The notes below the pieces were generated by a model, which saw only the letters and a list, made by a program, of their open reading frames with translations, did not search any database and was not told the DNA's origin. The position numbers and the translations under genes are program-made. Positions 8,216 to 16,482 of a stretch of 34,102 nucleotides of DNA are shown here, one piece after another. The stretch comes from Pseudomonas sp. (GTDB lineage: Bacteria > Pseudomonadota > Gammaproteobacteria > Pseudomonadales > Pseudomonadaceae). The stretch's first letter is position 1. Every line of letters starts with the position of its first letter. The stretch is taken from contig NZ_JASLAW010000204.1 in NCBI RefSeq assembly GCF_030147005.1, positions 1 to 34,102 of the forward strand, given 5' to 3'.

Positions 8216-11200
8216 ATGACTTTCACCGATATTTTCGTTCGGCGGCCGGTGCTTGCGCTCGTCGTCAGTATCCTGATCCTGCTGCTGGGGGCCATGTCCC
8301 TGCTGCAACTGCCGATCCGCCAGTATCCGATGCTGGAAAGCTCCACCATCACCGTGACCACCGAATACCCCGGTGCTTCGTCAGACCTGATGCAGGGGTT
8401 CGTTACGCAACCGATTGCCCAGGCAGTGTCGTCGGTGGAAGGCGTGGATTACTTGTCGAGTTCGTCGGTGCAGGGGCGCAGCGTGGTCACGGTGCGCATG
8501 GAGCTCAACCGCGACTCGACCCAGGCGCTCACAGAGGTGATGGCCAAGGTCAATCAGGTGCGTTTCCGGCTGCCGGAGCAGGCCTATGACCCGGTGATCG
8601 AGCGCTCTTCCGGTGAGTCGACGGCGGTGGCCTATATCGGTTTTTCCAGCCCGACTCTGTCGACCCCGGCCTTGACCGATTACCTGGCGCGGGTGGTGGA
8701 ACCGGTGATGAGCACCATCGAGGGCGTGGCCAAGGTCCAGGTATTTGGCGGGCAAACCCTGGCGATGCGCCTGTGGATCGACCCCGCACGGCTCGCCGCT
8801 CGCGGCCTGACCGCCGCCGATGTGGCCGACGCGGTGCGCCGCAACAACTACCAGGCGGCGCCGGGCAAGGTCAAAGGGCTGTTTGTGGTCGCCAACCTGC
8901 GGGTCAATACCGACCTGACTAACGTCAATGAATTTCGCGACCTGGTGCTGCGCAACGATGGCAACGGCCTGGTGCGCCTGAAGGATGTAGGCACCGTGGA
9001 ACTGGGCGCGGCGTCCAGCGAAACCAGTGCCACCATGGACGGCGTTTCAGCCGTGCACCTGGGCTTGTTCCCGACCCCTGGCGGCAACCCGCTGGTGATC
9101 GTCGACGGTATCAAGAAACTCTTGCCGGACGTGCGCAAGACCCTGCCACCGGACGTCAAGGCCGAGCTGGCGTTTGAAACCGCGCGTTTTATCCAGACCT
9201 CCATCGACGAGGTGATGAAAACCTTGCTCGAAGCCTTGCTGATCGTGGTGATCGTCATCTACCTGTGCCTGGGGTCGTTGCGCACGGTGCTGATTCCGGT
9301 GGTGACCATTCCCTTGTCGATGCTGGGGGCTGCGGCTTTGATGCTGGCGTTCGGTTTCAGCCTCAACCTGTTGACGCTGCTGGCGATGGTGCTGGCCGTG
9401 GGGCTGGTGGTGGACGATGCGATTGTGGTGGTGGAGAACGTGCACCGGCATATCGAGGAGGGCAAGACTCCGGTGGCGGCCGCCCTGGTCGGTGCGCGGG
9501 AAGTGGCGGGGCCGGTGATCGCCATGACCATTACCCTGGCGGCGGTGTATGCGCCTATCGGCATGATGGGCGGCCTCACGGGCGCGTTGTTTCGTGAGTT
9601 TGCCCTGACCCTGGCCGGCGCGGTGATCGTCTCCGGCGTGGTGGCGCTGACGTTGTCGCCGGTCATGAGCTCGTTCCTGTTGCAGTCCAAGCAATCGGAA
9701 GGGCGCATGGCGCACCTGGCCAACCGCGTCTTCGACGGCCTGGCGCTGCGTTATGCCAGGGTGCTGGACCTGTCGCTGCGGCATCGCTGGCTCAGCGGGA
9801 TGTTTGCCTTGCTGGTGATGATCAGCCTGCCGTGGTTGTACCAGTTGCCGCAGCGCGAGCTGGCGCCCACCGAGGACCAGGCCGGGCTGCTCACGGCGAT
9901 CAAGGCGCCGCAACATGCCAACCTCGAGTACGTCGAGCGTTTTTCCGCCAAGCTGAATGACGTCTACGGGCGGCTTCCGGAAACCGTCAGCACCTGGATC
10001 ATCAACGGCAGCGACGGCATCGCCTCGAGCATTGGCGGCATTAACCTGACGTTGTGGGGCGAGCGCGAGCGCACCGCCGCGCAGATCCAGGTCGACCTGC
10101 AAGCGGCCACCAACGACGTGGAAGGCACCAGCATCTTTGCCTTCCAGCTGCCGGCCTTGCCGGGGTCCACCGGTGGCCTGCCGGTGCAACTGGTGCTGCG
10201 CAGTTCCCAGGATTACCGCGTGCTGTACGAAACCATGGAGCAGATCAAGCAGAAGGCCCGAGACAGTGGGTTGTTCGCGGTGGTCGACAGTGACCTGGAC
10301 TACAACAACCCGGTGGTACAGGTGCGGGTGGACCGGGCCAAGGCCAACAGCCTGGGAATCCGCATGCAGGACATCGGAGAATCGCTGGCGGTGCTGGTCG
10401 GGGAAAACTACCTCAACCGCTTTGCCCTGGAGGGCCGCTCCTATGATGTGATTGCCCAGAGCCCAGGCAGCGAGCGGCTGACGCCCGAAGCCCTGACCCG
10501 CCAGTATGTGCGCACCGAAGACGGCACGCTGATTCCGCTGTCGACGGTGATCCAGGTGTCCGAACACGTCGAGCCCAACAAGCTGACCCAGTTCAACCAG
10601 CAGAACGCCGCGACCTTCCAGGGCGTGCCAGCAGCCGGGGTCACCCTGGGCGACGCCGTGGCATTCCTCGAAGGCGTCACCGCCGAGTTGCCCGTGGGGT
10701 TCAGCTACGACTGGCAGTCCGACGCGCGGCAGTACACTCAGGAAGGCAATGCACTGCTGCTGGCGTTCCTGGCGGCGGTGATCGTGATCTACCTGGTACT
10801 GGCGGCGCAGTACGAAAGCCTGATGGACCCGCTGATCATTCTGATCACCGTGCCGCTGTCCATCAGCGGCGCGCTGATTCCCCTGGCGCTGGGCTACGCC
10901 ACGATCAACATCTACACGCAGATCGGCCTGGTGACCCTGATCGGGCTGATCAGCAAGCACGGCATCCTGATGGTCGAATTCGCCAACGCTTTGCAGATCC
11001 AGGAACACCTCGACCGCTCCGAGGCGATACGCAAGGCCGCGCAAATTCGTTTGCGGCCGATCCTGATGACGACGGCGGCCATGGTGGTCGGCCTGGTCCC
11101 GCTGCTGTTCGCCTCGGGCGCGGGGGCCAACAGCCGCTACGGCCTGGGGGTGGTGCTCGTGTCGGGCATGCTGATCGGCACCTGCTTCACCCTGTTCGTG

Positions 11201-11299
11201 CTGCCGACGGTCTACACCCTGTTGGCCCGCAAGCACTCTGTCGCGGCCGCGACCCCGCGCGCCCAGTCCCTGGCGCAAACCCTGAGGAGCGAACCATGA
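8216..11299 (+). CDS. RND efflux pump, inner-membrane permease (MexI/ToxH-like)
   Basis: 1027-residue proton-driven RND permease of the HAE1/AcrB class, full length. It opens with MTFTDIFVRRPVLALVVS, has the typical VTTEYPGAS motif and the twelve-helix architecture with two large periplasmic loops. The transmembrane-4 proton-relay aspartates are D400 and D401 in GLVVDDAIVVVEN. The N-terminal sequence is closer to my memory of MexI than of MexB, but this is unverified. Its stop overlaps the next start (ATGA at 11296-11299), so the outer-membrane gene is translationally coupled. Probable substrate is the redox-active heterocycle made by the genes at 14461-22382. MexGHI-OpmD, which handles a methylated phenazine, is a reasonable parallel. 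Confidence 0.95.
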   Translation: MTFTDIFVRRPVLALVVSILILLLGAMSLLQLPIRQYPMLESSTITVTTEYPGASSDLMQGFVTQPIAQAVSSVEGVDYLSSSSVQGRSVVTVRMELNRDSTQALTEVMAKVNQVRFRLPEQAYDPVIERSSGESTAVAYIGFSSPTLSTPALTDYLARVVEPVMSTIEGVAKVQVFGGQTLAMRLWIDPARLAARGLTAADVADAVRRNNYQAAPGKVKGLFVVANLRVNTDLTNVNEFRDLVLRNDGNGLVRLKDVGTVELGAASSETSATMDGVSAVHLGLFPTPGGNPLVIVDGIKKLLPDVRKTLPPDVKAELAFETARFIQTSIDEVMKTLLEALLIVVIVIYLCLGSLRTVLIPVVTIPLSMLGAAALMLAFGFSLNLLTLLAMVLAVGLVVDDAIVVVENVHRHIEEGKTPVAAALVGAREVAGPVIAMTITLAAVYAPIGMMGGLTGALFREFALTLAGAVIVSGVVALTLSPVMSSFLLQSKQSEGRMAHLANRVFDGLALRYARVLDLSLRHRWLSGMFALLVMISLPWLYQLPQRELAPTEDQAGLLTAIKAPQHANLEYVERFSAKLNDVYGRLPETVSTWIINGSDGIASSIGGINLTLWGERERTAAQIQVDLQAATNDVEGTSIFAFQLPALPGSTGGLPVQLVLRSSQDYRVLYETMEQIKQKARDSGLFAVVDSDLDYNNPVVQVRVDRAKANSLGIRMQDIGESLAVLVGENYLNRFALEGRSYDVIAQSPGSERLTPEALTRQYVRTEDGTLIPLSTVIQVSEHVEPNKLTQFNQQNAATFQGVPAAGVTLGDAVAFLEGVTAELPVGFSYDWQSDARQYTQEGNALLLAFLAAVIVIYLVLAAQYESLMDPLIILITVPLSISGALIPLALGYATINIYTQIGLVTLIGLISKHGILMVEFANALQIQEHLDRSEAIRKAAQIRLRPILMTTAAMVVGLVPLLFASGAGANSRYGLGVVLVSGMLIGTCFTLFVLPTVYTLLARKHSVAAATPRAQSLAQTLRSEP

Positions 11300-12726
11300 A
11301 GCCCGGCAAAACTGTCACGACCGTGCTGGCGCTGACGCTGCTCAACGGCTGCATGGTCGGGCCGCACTACGAAAAGCCCGCGACCCCGCCGATCAGCCTG
11401 GTCACCGCGCAAAAGGCCTTGTTTACCCGGCAGGCGCCTGTGCAGGCTTCGTGGTGGTCGTTTTTTGAGGACGCCGAGCTCGACCGCCTGATCGACACGG
11501 CGCTGGCGCATAACCATGACATCCGCCAGGCACAGGCCAATCTGTTGGCTTCCCGCGCGGTGTTTGATGACCGCCGGCTCGACCAGTATCCCGGCGTCAC
11601 CGCCCGTACCGCCTATGGCCGCAGCCTGGAGCAGCAGTTGCCGTCCGACGGCGGGCCACCCGAGCGGATGCTGTCGCAGACCTATCGCGCCGGCTTTGAT
11701 GTGCAATGGGAGATCGATGTGTTCGGGCGGTTGCAGCGCCTGACGGCCTCGGCCATGGCGCGCTCGCAGGCGGCCCAGGCAGACCTGGCGCTGATGCAGT
11801 TGAGCATCGCCGCCGACGTGGCGCGTTATTACTACGAGCAGCAAGGCCTGACCCGCAGCCTGGAGGTGGCCCAGGCCCAGGTCAGCGCCTGGCGCGAAAC
11901 GCTCACGCTGAGCAGCGCTCAGGTACGCGCCGGCAGCGGCCAATTCGAGGACCAGCAAAACGCCCATGCCAACTTACTGCTCAGCGAGGCTGCGATTCCA
12001 CCGTTGCTGACGCGGATCCAGGAAACCGGGTATCGCCTGGACGTATTGACCGGCCAGCCACCGCGTCAACCGCAGGCCCTGGCCAAGGCGCATTTCCTTG
12101 CGCCGCTGGCCCGGCAACTGCCCTTGGGCGATGTCGACCAATTGATCCGCAATCGTCCGGATGTGGTCAGCGCCGAACGTCTGCTGGCCGCCAGCACCGA
12201 AGACGTCGGCGCCGCCACGGCCGACCTGTACCCGCGCCTGAACCTGGGCGGTTTCATTGGCTTCTTCGCCCTGCGCGGCGGTGACCTTGGCAGCGCATCC
12301 CGGGCTTATGAGCTGGCGCCGTCGGTGGATTGGCCGGCGTTTCGCCTGGGCAACGTACGCGCACGTTTGCGCGGTTCCCAAGCCCAGGCCGAAGGTGCCC
12401 TGGCACGCTATCAGCAGTCGTTGCTCAAGGCCCAGGAAGATGTGGAAAATGCGTTGATGCGCCTGGCGCAGGACCAGACACGCCTGGGCGCGTTGCTGGC
12501 GTCCGCCACCCATGCCGAGCAGGCGATCGACATCGCCAGCAAACGCTACCGCAGCGGCTCGGGAACCTACATGGCGGTGCTGGAAAACCAGCGCGCGTTT
12601 TTCCTGATCAAGAAGGACGTGGCCGACGCCGAGACGGCGTCCTACCTCAACGCCATCGCCTTATACAAGGCGTTGGGCTGGGGCAGTGGCGGTCAATCGG
12701 CGGACAAACCATTGGCCAGCAACTGA
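11296..12726 (+). CDS. Outer-membrane factor lipoprotein (OpmD/ToxI-like)
   Basis: 476-residue NodT/OprM-family outer-membrane channel. The signal peptide ends in lipobox LNGC (Cys19), followed by MVGPHYEKPATP, a typical start of mature OprM homologues. Two efflux-protein repeats span the rest. It overlaps the pump gene by 4 bp and is the last gene of the RND operon. It also overlaps the convergent nitroreductase gene by 34 bp at the 3' ends, leaving no room for a terminator between them. It differs clearly from the other OprM-like protein at 91-1485, so the window holds two outer-membrane factors for two different exporters. Confidence 0.93.
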   Translation: MKPGKTVTTVLALTLLNGCMVGPHYEKPATPPISLVTAQKALFTRQAPVQASWWSFFEDAELDRLIDTALAHNHDIRQAQANLLASRAVFDDRRLDQYPGVTARTAYGRSLEQQLPSDGGPPERMLSQTYRAGFDVQWEIDVFGRLQRLTASAMARSQAAQADLALMQLSIAADVARYYYEQQGLTRSLEVAQAQVSAWRETLTLSSAQVRAGSGQFEDQQNAHANLLLSEAAIPPLLTRIQETGYRLDVLTGQPPRQPQALAKAHFLAPLARQLPLGDVDQLIRNRPDVVSAERLLAASTEDVGAATADLYPRLNLGGFIGFFALRGGDLGSASRAYELAPSVDWPAFRLGNVRARLRGSQAQAEGALARYQQSLLKAQEDVENALMRLAQDQTRLGALLASATHAEQAIDIASKRYRSGSGTYMAVLENQRAFFLIKKDVADAETASYLNAIALYKALGWGSGGQSADKPLASN

Positions 12727-13430
12727 GCCTTGAGGTCGGGCCGGTAGTTGCGTGCATACGTGCGGCCCACGGTGCTTGACCAGGACTGGCCGTCCGCGCG
12801 GCCGATGATCTGCCAATGGCGCATCAGGTGTTGGTCATAGGCACTGATCGCCGGCGCCAGCGCCGCCGGGTTGTAGCGTTCGTCGTGACGGAAGGCTTCG
12901 ATGCCCATGCGCGGTTTCTGCGCCGCCGGCTCGTGCACATGACCCAGGGCCAGGCCGCACAGGGCGAAGGTCTGTTCGGGCAGGCCGAGCAGTTCGATCA
13001 TCGCCTCGGCGTTGGCACGAATGCCGCCCACCGGTACCACGCCCAGCCCCAATGAGCGCGCGGCGATCATCAGGGTACTGAGGATGATGCCGCCGTCGGT
13101 GCTCGCAGCGATCAACCCCTCCAAATGCCGCTGGATCTGCTGTTGCTGACCATTGAGCGCGGCACCTACGGCGGTCTTGTGAAAGTCCACCACCAGCACG
13201 ATAAATACCGGCGCCGACACAATCCAGGGCTGGCCGCCCGCTACTGCCGCAATGCGCTCGCGGGTGGCTGCATCGCGCACCACCACCACGGAAATATGCT
13301 GGGCATTGAATGACGTCGGTGCCAGGTGACCGGCACGCAAGATGGCATCCAGGTGTGCGTCGCTGACGGGCGTGGAATGGAAGCTGCGATCGCTGCGGTG
13401 GCTGGTGAGCAAGTCGATGGTCGGGGTCAT
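12693..13430 (-). CDS. NfsA/FRP-type NAD(P)H-dependent flavin nitroreductase
   Basis: 245 residues, the usual length of NfsA-like FMN oxidoreductases. Features include the N-terminal HRSDRSF phosphate-binding motif, LAPTSFNAQ near residue 36, the central SLGLGVVPVGGIRANAE segment, and the C-terminal KPRMG ... ERYN motif of the NfsA/Frp group. These cytosolic enzymes reduce nitro compounds, quinones and other electrophiles with NADPH. The gene lies 37 bp downstream of the Fe-S-type regulator on the same strand and may be co-transcribed with it. Between an exporter and a biosynthetic operon for a redox-cycling heterocycle, it could take part in detoxification or in setting product oxidation state; that is inference. 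Confidence 0.9.
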   Translation of the reverse strand: MTPTIDLLTSHRSDRSFHSTPVSDAHLDAILRAGHLAPTSFNAQHISVVVVRDAATRERIAAVAGGQPWIVSAPVFIVLVVDFHKTAVGAALNGQQQQIQRHLEGLIAASTDGGIILSTLMIAARSLGLGVVPVGGIRANAEAMIELLGLPEQTFALCGLALGHVHEPAAQKPRMGIEAFRHDERYNPAALAPAISAYDQHLMRHWQIIGRADGQSWSSTVGRTYARNYRPDLKAQLLANGLSAD

Positions 13431-13467
13431 GGCCTTATTCCTTTAGGGCGCCTGGAGTATGGGGCGG

Positions 13468-14121
13468 TCAGTTTCGTGGTTGGATGTTATAGACGCAACG
13501 CCGGTCTCCGGAGATCAGGTGCTCGCAACGTTCGACAAGCGTGTCGTCGCCCATGGCGGCGCGAAATATCTGCAGCTCCGAGCGGCAGAAACCCTGGCAT
13601 TTGCGTGCGGCGGCACAGATCGGGCAGTGGTTTTCGATCAGCAGCCAACCTTCACCCGCAGGTTCCATATGCGCCATGTAGCCGGCGAGTTCGCGTATGC
13701 GCACCAGAATGGCGACTTTTTCTTCCAGGGATGAGGCTTGCGAACACGCCTGGACGTATTCCTGGCGATTGGTTGCTTCCATGCTGGTGATGATTTTTTC
13801 CACGCCGTCGCTGCCGAAAACCCCCTCGATGGATTCGATCAGGTGCAGGGTCAGCACGCTGTGGGAATCGGGGAATTTGTTTTGCGCGGTGTCTGTCAGC
13901 GCCCATTTCAACGAAGGCCGGCCCGCCCCGGAGGTGGCTGCGGAAATGCCGATGATCAACTCCGATGCCTGCAATTTCTGGATTTGTTGCCGGGTCGCCT
14001 CAAACGTGAGTTCCAGCAGCGAAGCCAGTTCGGTGGTTTTCAACGGGCCACGTGTCTTGAGCAAAAACAGGATGCGGTCAGCAGTGGATGACTGGGTATC
14101 GTCGGCGGGTCTGGAAGTCAT
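13468..14121 (-). CDS. HTH regulator with C-terminal cysteine cluster (SufR/COG2345-like)
   Basis: 217 residues. The N-terminal winged helix (about 13-80: RILFLLKTRGPLKTTELASLL, then GAGRPSLKWALT) is of the DeoR/ArsR-like COG2345 type. The C-terminus has Cys166, Cys169, Cys175, Cys179, Cys199 and Cys209. The CPIC ... C ... RRCVY pattern is that used by SufR-like repressors to bind an iron-sulfur cluster. It is divergent from the biosynthetic operon across a 339-bp AT-rich gap and is the only regulator inside region 2. A redox- or product-sensing role over the biosynthesis and efflux operons is a reasonable inference. No LysR-type ToxR or ToxJ homologue is seen nearby. Confidence 0.82.
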   Translation of the reverse strand: MTSRPADDTQSSTADRILFLLKTRGPLKTTELASLLELTFEATRQQIQKLQASELIIGISAATSGAGRPSLKWALTDTAQNKFPDSHSVLTLHLIESIEGVFGSDGVEKIITSMEATNRQEYVQACSQASSLEEKVAILVRIRELAGYMAHMEPAGEGWLLIENHCPICAAARKCQGFCRSELQIFRAAMGDDTLVERCEHLISGDRRCVYNIQPRN

Positions 14122-14460
14122 AAATCGCGTGTAACCATGGAGAGTGAGGGCATCACTGGAGTTCGTCGACCTTTGGCGCCATCCATTGCGTAAGGGGTAT
14201 TGGGCATGAGCATAGTCATTTTTGCTGCCGAGGAAAATAATAAATAAAAGGAACTAATAAGTAATTTTAAATAGCAAATAATTATAAAAGCTTTGCCTTG
14301 CTTTTGTAGGACAAAAGACTAGGCTCGTGTCTAGCTTTTTAGGAAGCTGCTGATAAACATTCATTTGCACACGACTCCGGACCGTTAAACAGCACGCTAC
14401 GTCTCAAGCACCGCTTACCGACGCCAGTGAAGATAAAAACATCCAAGGAAGAGAATCTGT
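14122..14460 (+). promoter_or_regulatory. AT-rich divergent promoter region of the biosynthetic operon
   Basis: 339 bp between the regulator and the first methyltransferase gene. The central part (about 14230-14345) is far richer in A and T than anything else nearby. It holds a 17-bp dyad (reported separately) and short CTAG repeats at 14319-14334. The ATG at 14461 is preceded by AAGGAAGA at 14445-14452. No gene is visible. The composition shift could mark an imported promoter or simply a strongly melted regulatory region. Confidence 0.5.
14301..14317. repeat. 17-bp dyad, candidate operator
   Basis: CTTTTGT at 14301-14307 and ACAAAAG at 14311-14317 are perfect 7-bp arms around AGG. The site sits about 145 bp before the biosynthetic operon and 180 bp before the divergent regulator. 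The short spacing suits a dimeric winged-helix repressor such as the one at 13468-14121, by inference. Confidence 0.45.
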
Positions 14461-15516
14461 ATGAATGCGCAAAAGCCGACGACCATCTATGAGCACGCTG
14501 ATGAAGTAACCGCTCTGTCCAGCGTGGTCGACCTGGTGAAACTCTCCGACCAGTATCGACAATCCGCCATCCTTCATTTCGCTGTAGCGCAGCACCTCTT
14601 CGATCAAACCACCCGCCCGGCCAGCGCCGACGCTATCAGCAAGCAATTGGGCTGGGTGCCCAACAAGGCCAAGATCTTTCTCAATGGGCTGGTTGCCCTG
14701 GGCCTGTTGAGAAAGTCCGCCGACACCTATACCAACCAGCCCTTGGCCGAGCGTTACCTGGTCAGCCGCAGCGCCGAGTTCATCGGCCCGATCATTGCTC
14801 ACCAGCGCTTGCAGTGGCAGAACTGGCCGCGCCTCGGGGAAATCCTGAGCAGCGCCGAGTCCATGGATTTCCAGCAAGAGAACCGCTTCAAGCACGACAT
14901 TGCCGCGCGTGATGCCTTCAACGATGCGATGGTGCGCTTCAGCCAGCCCATGGTCGATGTGCTCAAGGAATTGCCGGTGTTCGATACCGCCAGCAAGGTC
15001 ATCGACCTGGCCGGTGGCCACGGCACCTACATCGCTGAAATCGCCCGGCGGCACCCTCAGGTCCAGGGCGAAATCTGGGACCTGGCCGCTACGCGCCAGT
15101 CCGCCGAAAGCACCGTCGAGAAGTACCAGCTGGCGGGGCGACTGACGTTCAAGGAACGTAACCTATTGGACCTGGCCCGTTACGAAGGTGAAAGCGCCGA
15201 CGTGATCATGGTCAATGACTGCCTGCATTATTTCACCCGCGAAGAAACCAGCACGCTGATCCGCTCGGCTGCACAGTTGGTCAACGACGGCGGTTCGCTG
15301 CTGGTGCTGAGCATGACCCTGGAAAACGACGAAATTCATCCGGCACTGTCGGCGGATTTCTCCCTGCACATGATGGTCAACACGGTGCACGGCGAATTGC
15401 ATCCCACCAGCTGGATTGCCGAGCAGATGGCTTCCCAGGGTTTTGAGGTGGTCCGGGAGCCTATCGGGCGCTACAGCCTGTTGGTGGGTCGCCGTGCCGA
15501 GGGGAGGGTTGCCTGA
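14461..15516 (+). CDS. SAM-dependent methyltransferase with dimerisation domain (O-methyltransferase family)
   Basis: 351 residues. A winged-helix dimerisation domain (about 25-105, SAILHFAVAQHLFDQ ... LGLLRKSADTYTNQPLAERYL) precedes a Rossmann methyltransferase domain with motif I DLAGGHG at 182-188, acidic IWDLA near 206-209 and the post-motif VNDCLHYFTREE at 251-262. His256 is at the position often used as base in this family. Length and layout fit small-molecule O-/N-methyltransferases (Methyltransf_2 type). It is the first gene of the operon and its stop overlaps the next start (TGATG). Toxoflavin itself is made with one methyltransferase (ToxA), so this enzyme suggests extra tailoring. 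Some members of this fold do non-methylating chemistry, so the reaction is open. Confidence 0.88.
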   Translation: MNAQKPTTIYEHADEVTALSSVVDLVKLSDQYRQSAILHFAVAQHLFDQTTRPASADAISKQLGWVPNKAKIFLNGLVALGLLRKSADTYTNQPLAERYLVSRSAEFIGPIIAHQRLQWQNWPRLGEILSSAESMDFQQENRFKHDIAARDAFNDAMVRFSQPMVDVLKELPVFDTASKVIDLAGGHGTYIAEIARRHPQVQGEIWDLAATRQSAESTVEKYQLAGRLTFKERNLLDLARYEGESADVIMVNDCLHYFTREETSTLIRSAAQLVNDGGSLLVLSMTLENDEIHPALSADFSLHMMVNTVHGELHPTSWIAEQMASQGFEVVREPIGRYSLLVGRRAEGRVA

Positions 15517-16409
15517 TGCTGCGTTTTATTACCTTGTACAGCCCCGACACCGCGGCACGTCTGAGCGGGTTTCTCGAACCGTTGAACACCTGCGCGAAAG
15601 CGGCCGGTTTCGAACTGTGCGCGGCCGTGGAGGGCGCGCAATTGCCGCAGGCCGATGGGTTTATTCTGTTGGTGTCGGCGGCAGACAGCCCGGACACCCT
15701 GAATACTCGGCTTGCGGCATTGGCCGACGGTTATCACAACAAGGCCGTCAGCGTCGTGCGCCTGACCGAAGGCAGCGCCGGGCAACCCGCTGGCGATCCG
15801 CTGAATGCGGCATGGCTGCAACACGCGGCCTGTTTCATTTACCCCCGTGGCCTGGCGGTCACTGACGCTGGCGTATCCCCGGACACGGTGAAAACCTGGC
15901 TGGCCGGTTTCTCCAAGTTCGCCGCCGCGATCAAAATGTGGCGCTCCCTTGAAGGTGTTTCCATCGAGGCCGCCGCGCTGGAATCCCAGCGCCCGCAACT
16001 GACCCATATCAACATCCTCACCCGTGACCTTGAAGCCTCCCAGGCGTTCTATCGCGACATCTTCGGTGCCCACTATTGCTACAACCTGGGGCCGCGCAAA
16101 GTGGTGATGGAGTTGAACGGGTTCGACTTCTTCATCGAACACAATCCGGACTTTGTCTACCCGCCGGGCTACCACATCGGTATTCGTGCGCTGCCGGAGG
16201 ATGTCAAGCGCATCGCCGACAAGGTGGCTGCCGACGACAACATCACTCTGGTCCGGGGCAATGGCCCCGCGCCGGGTTATCACCATGGGCCGGACAACGT
16301 CCGCACTGCGGTGTACTTCGAAGATCCCGATGGCCTGGTGGTTGAGGTGTATTCCACCGAAATCGAGATGATCGAAACCAATCGAAGGTTGCTGCTCGAC
16401 CGACTCTGA
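15516..16409 (+). CDS. Two-part protein: unknown N-domain plus VOC/glyoxalase domain
   Basis: 297 residues. The C-terminal half (about 160-285) is a vicinal-oxygen-chelate domain (LTHINILTRDLEASQAFYRD). Likely metal ligands are His164, His220 (GYHIGIRA) and Glu277 (LVVEVYS). The N-terminal ~145 residues have an alternating strand/helix pattern with no motif I can name; a degenerate flavodoxin-like fold is only a guess. VOC proteins occur as toxoflavin-degrading enzymes (TxDE/TflA), and one (ToxM) is known from a Pseudomonas toxoflavin locus. Here the gene is translationally coupled inside the biosynthetic operon, so it may be either a tailoring enzyme (oxidation or ring rearrangement of the azapteridine) or a self-resistance enzyme. 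The two-domain form is unlike short stand-alone VOC proteins. Confidence 0.82.
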   Translation: MLRFITLYSPDTAARLSGFLEPLNTCAKAAGFELCAAVEGAQLPQADGFILLVSAADSPDTLNTRLAALADGYHNKAVSVVRLTEGSAGQPAGDPLNAAWLQHAACFIYPRGLAVTDAGVSPDTVKTWLAGFSKFAAAIKMWRSLEGVSIEAAALESQRPQLTHINILTRDLEASQAFYRDIFGAHYCYNLGPRKVVMELNGFDFFIEHNPDFVYPPGYHIGIRALPEDVKRIADKVAADDNITLVRGNGPAPGYHHGPDNVRTAVYFEDPDGLVVEVYSTEIEMIETNRRLLLDRL

Positions 16410-16482
16410 GACCTGACTGATTCACACGCCGAGCGGTTTCGCGCTCGGTCGTGGACGTGTTCGCTAGGAAAAAGGTGTACCT

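Noticed and set aside
9047..11278. 743-codon minus-strand open frame opposite the RND pump gene
   Set aside because: Rich in His, Gln and Arg in the manner of antisense frames; no domain; the pump on the plus strand is unambiguous.
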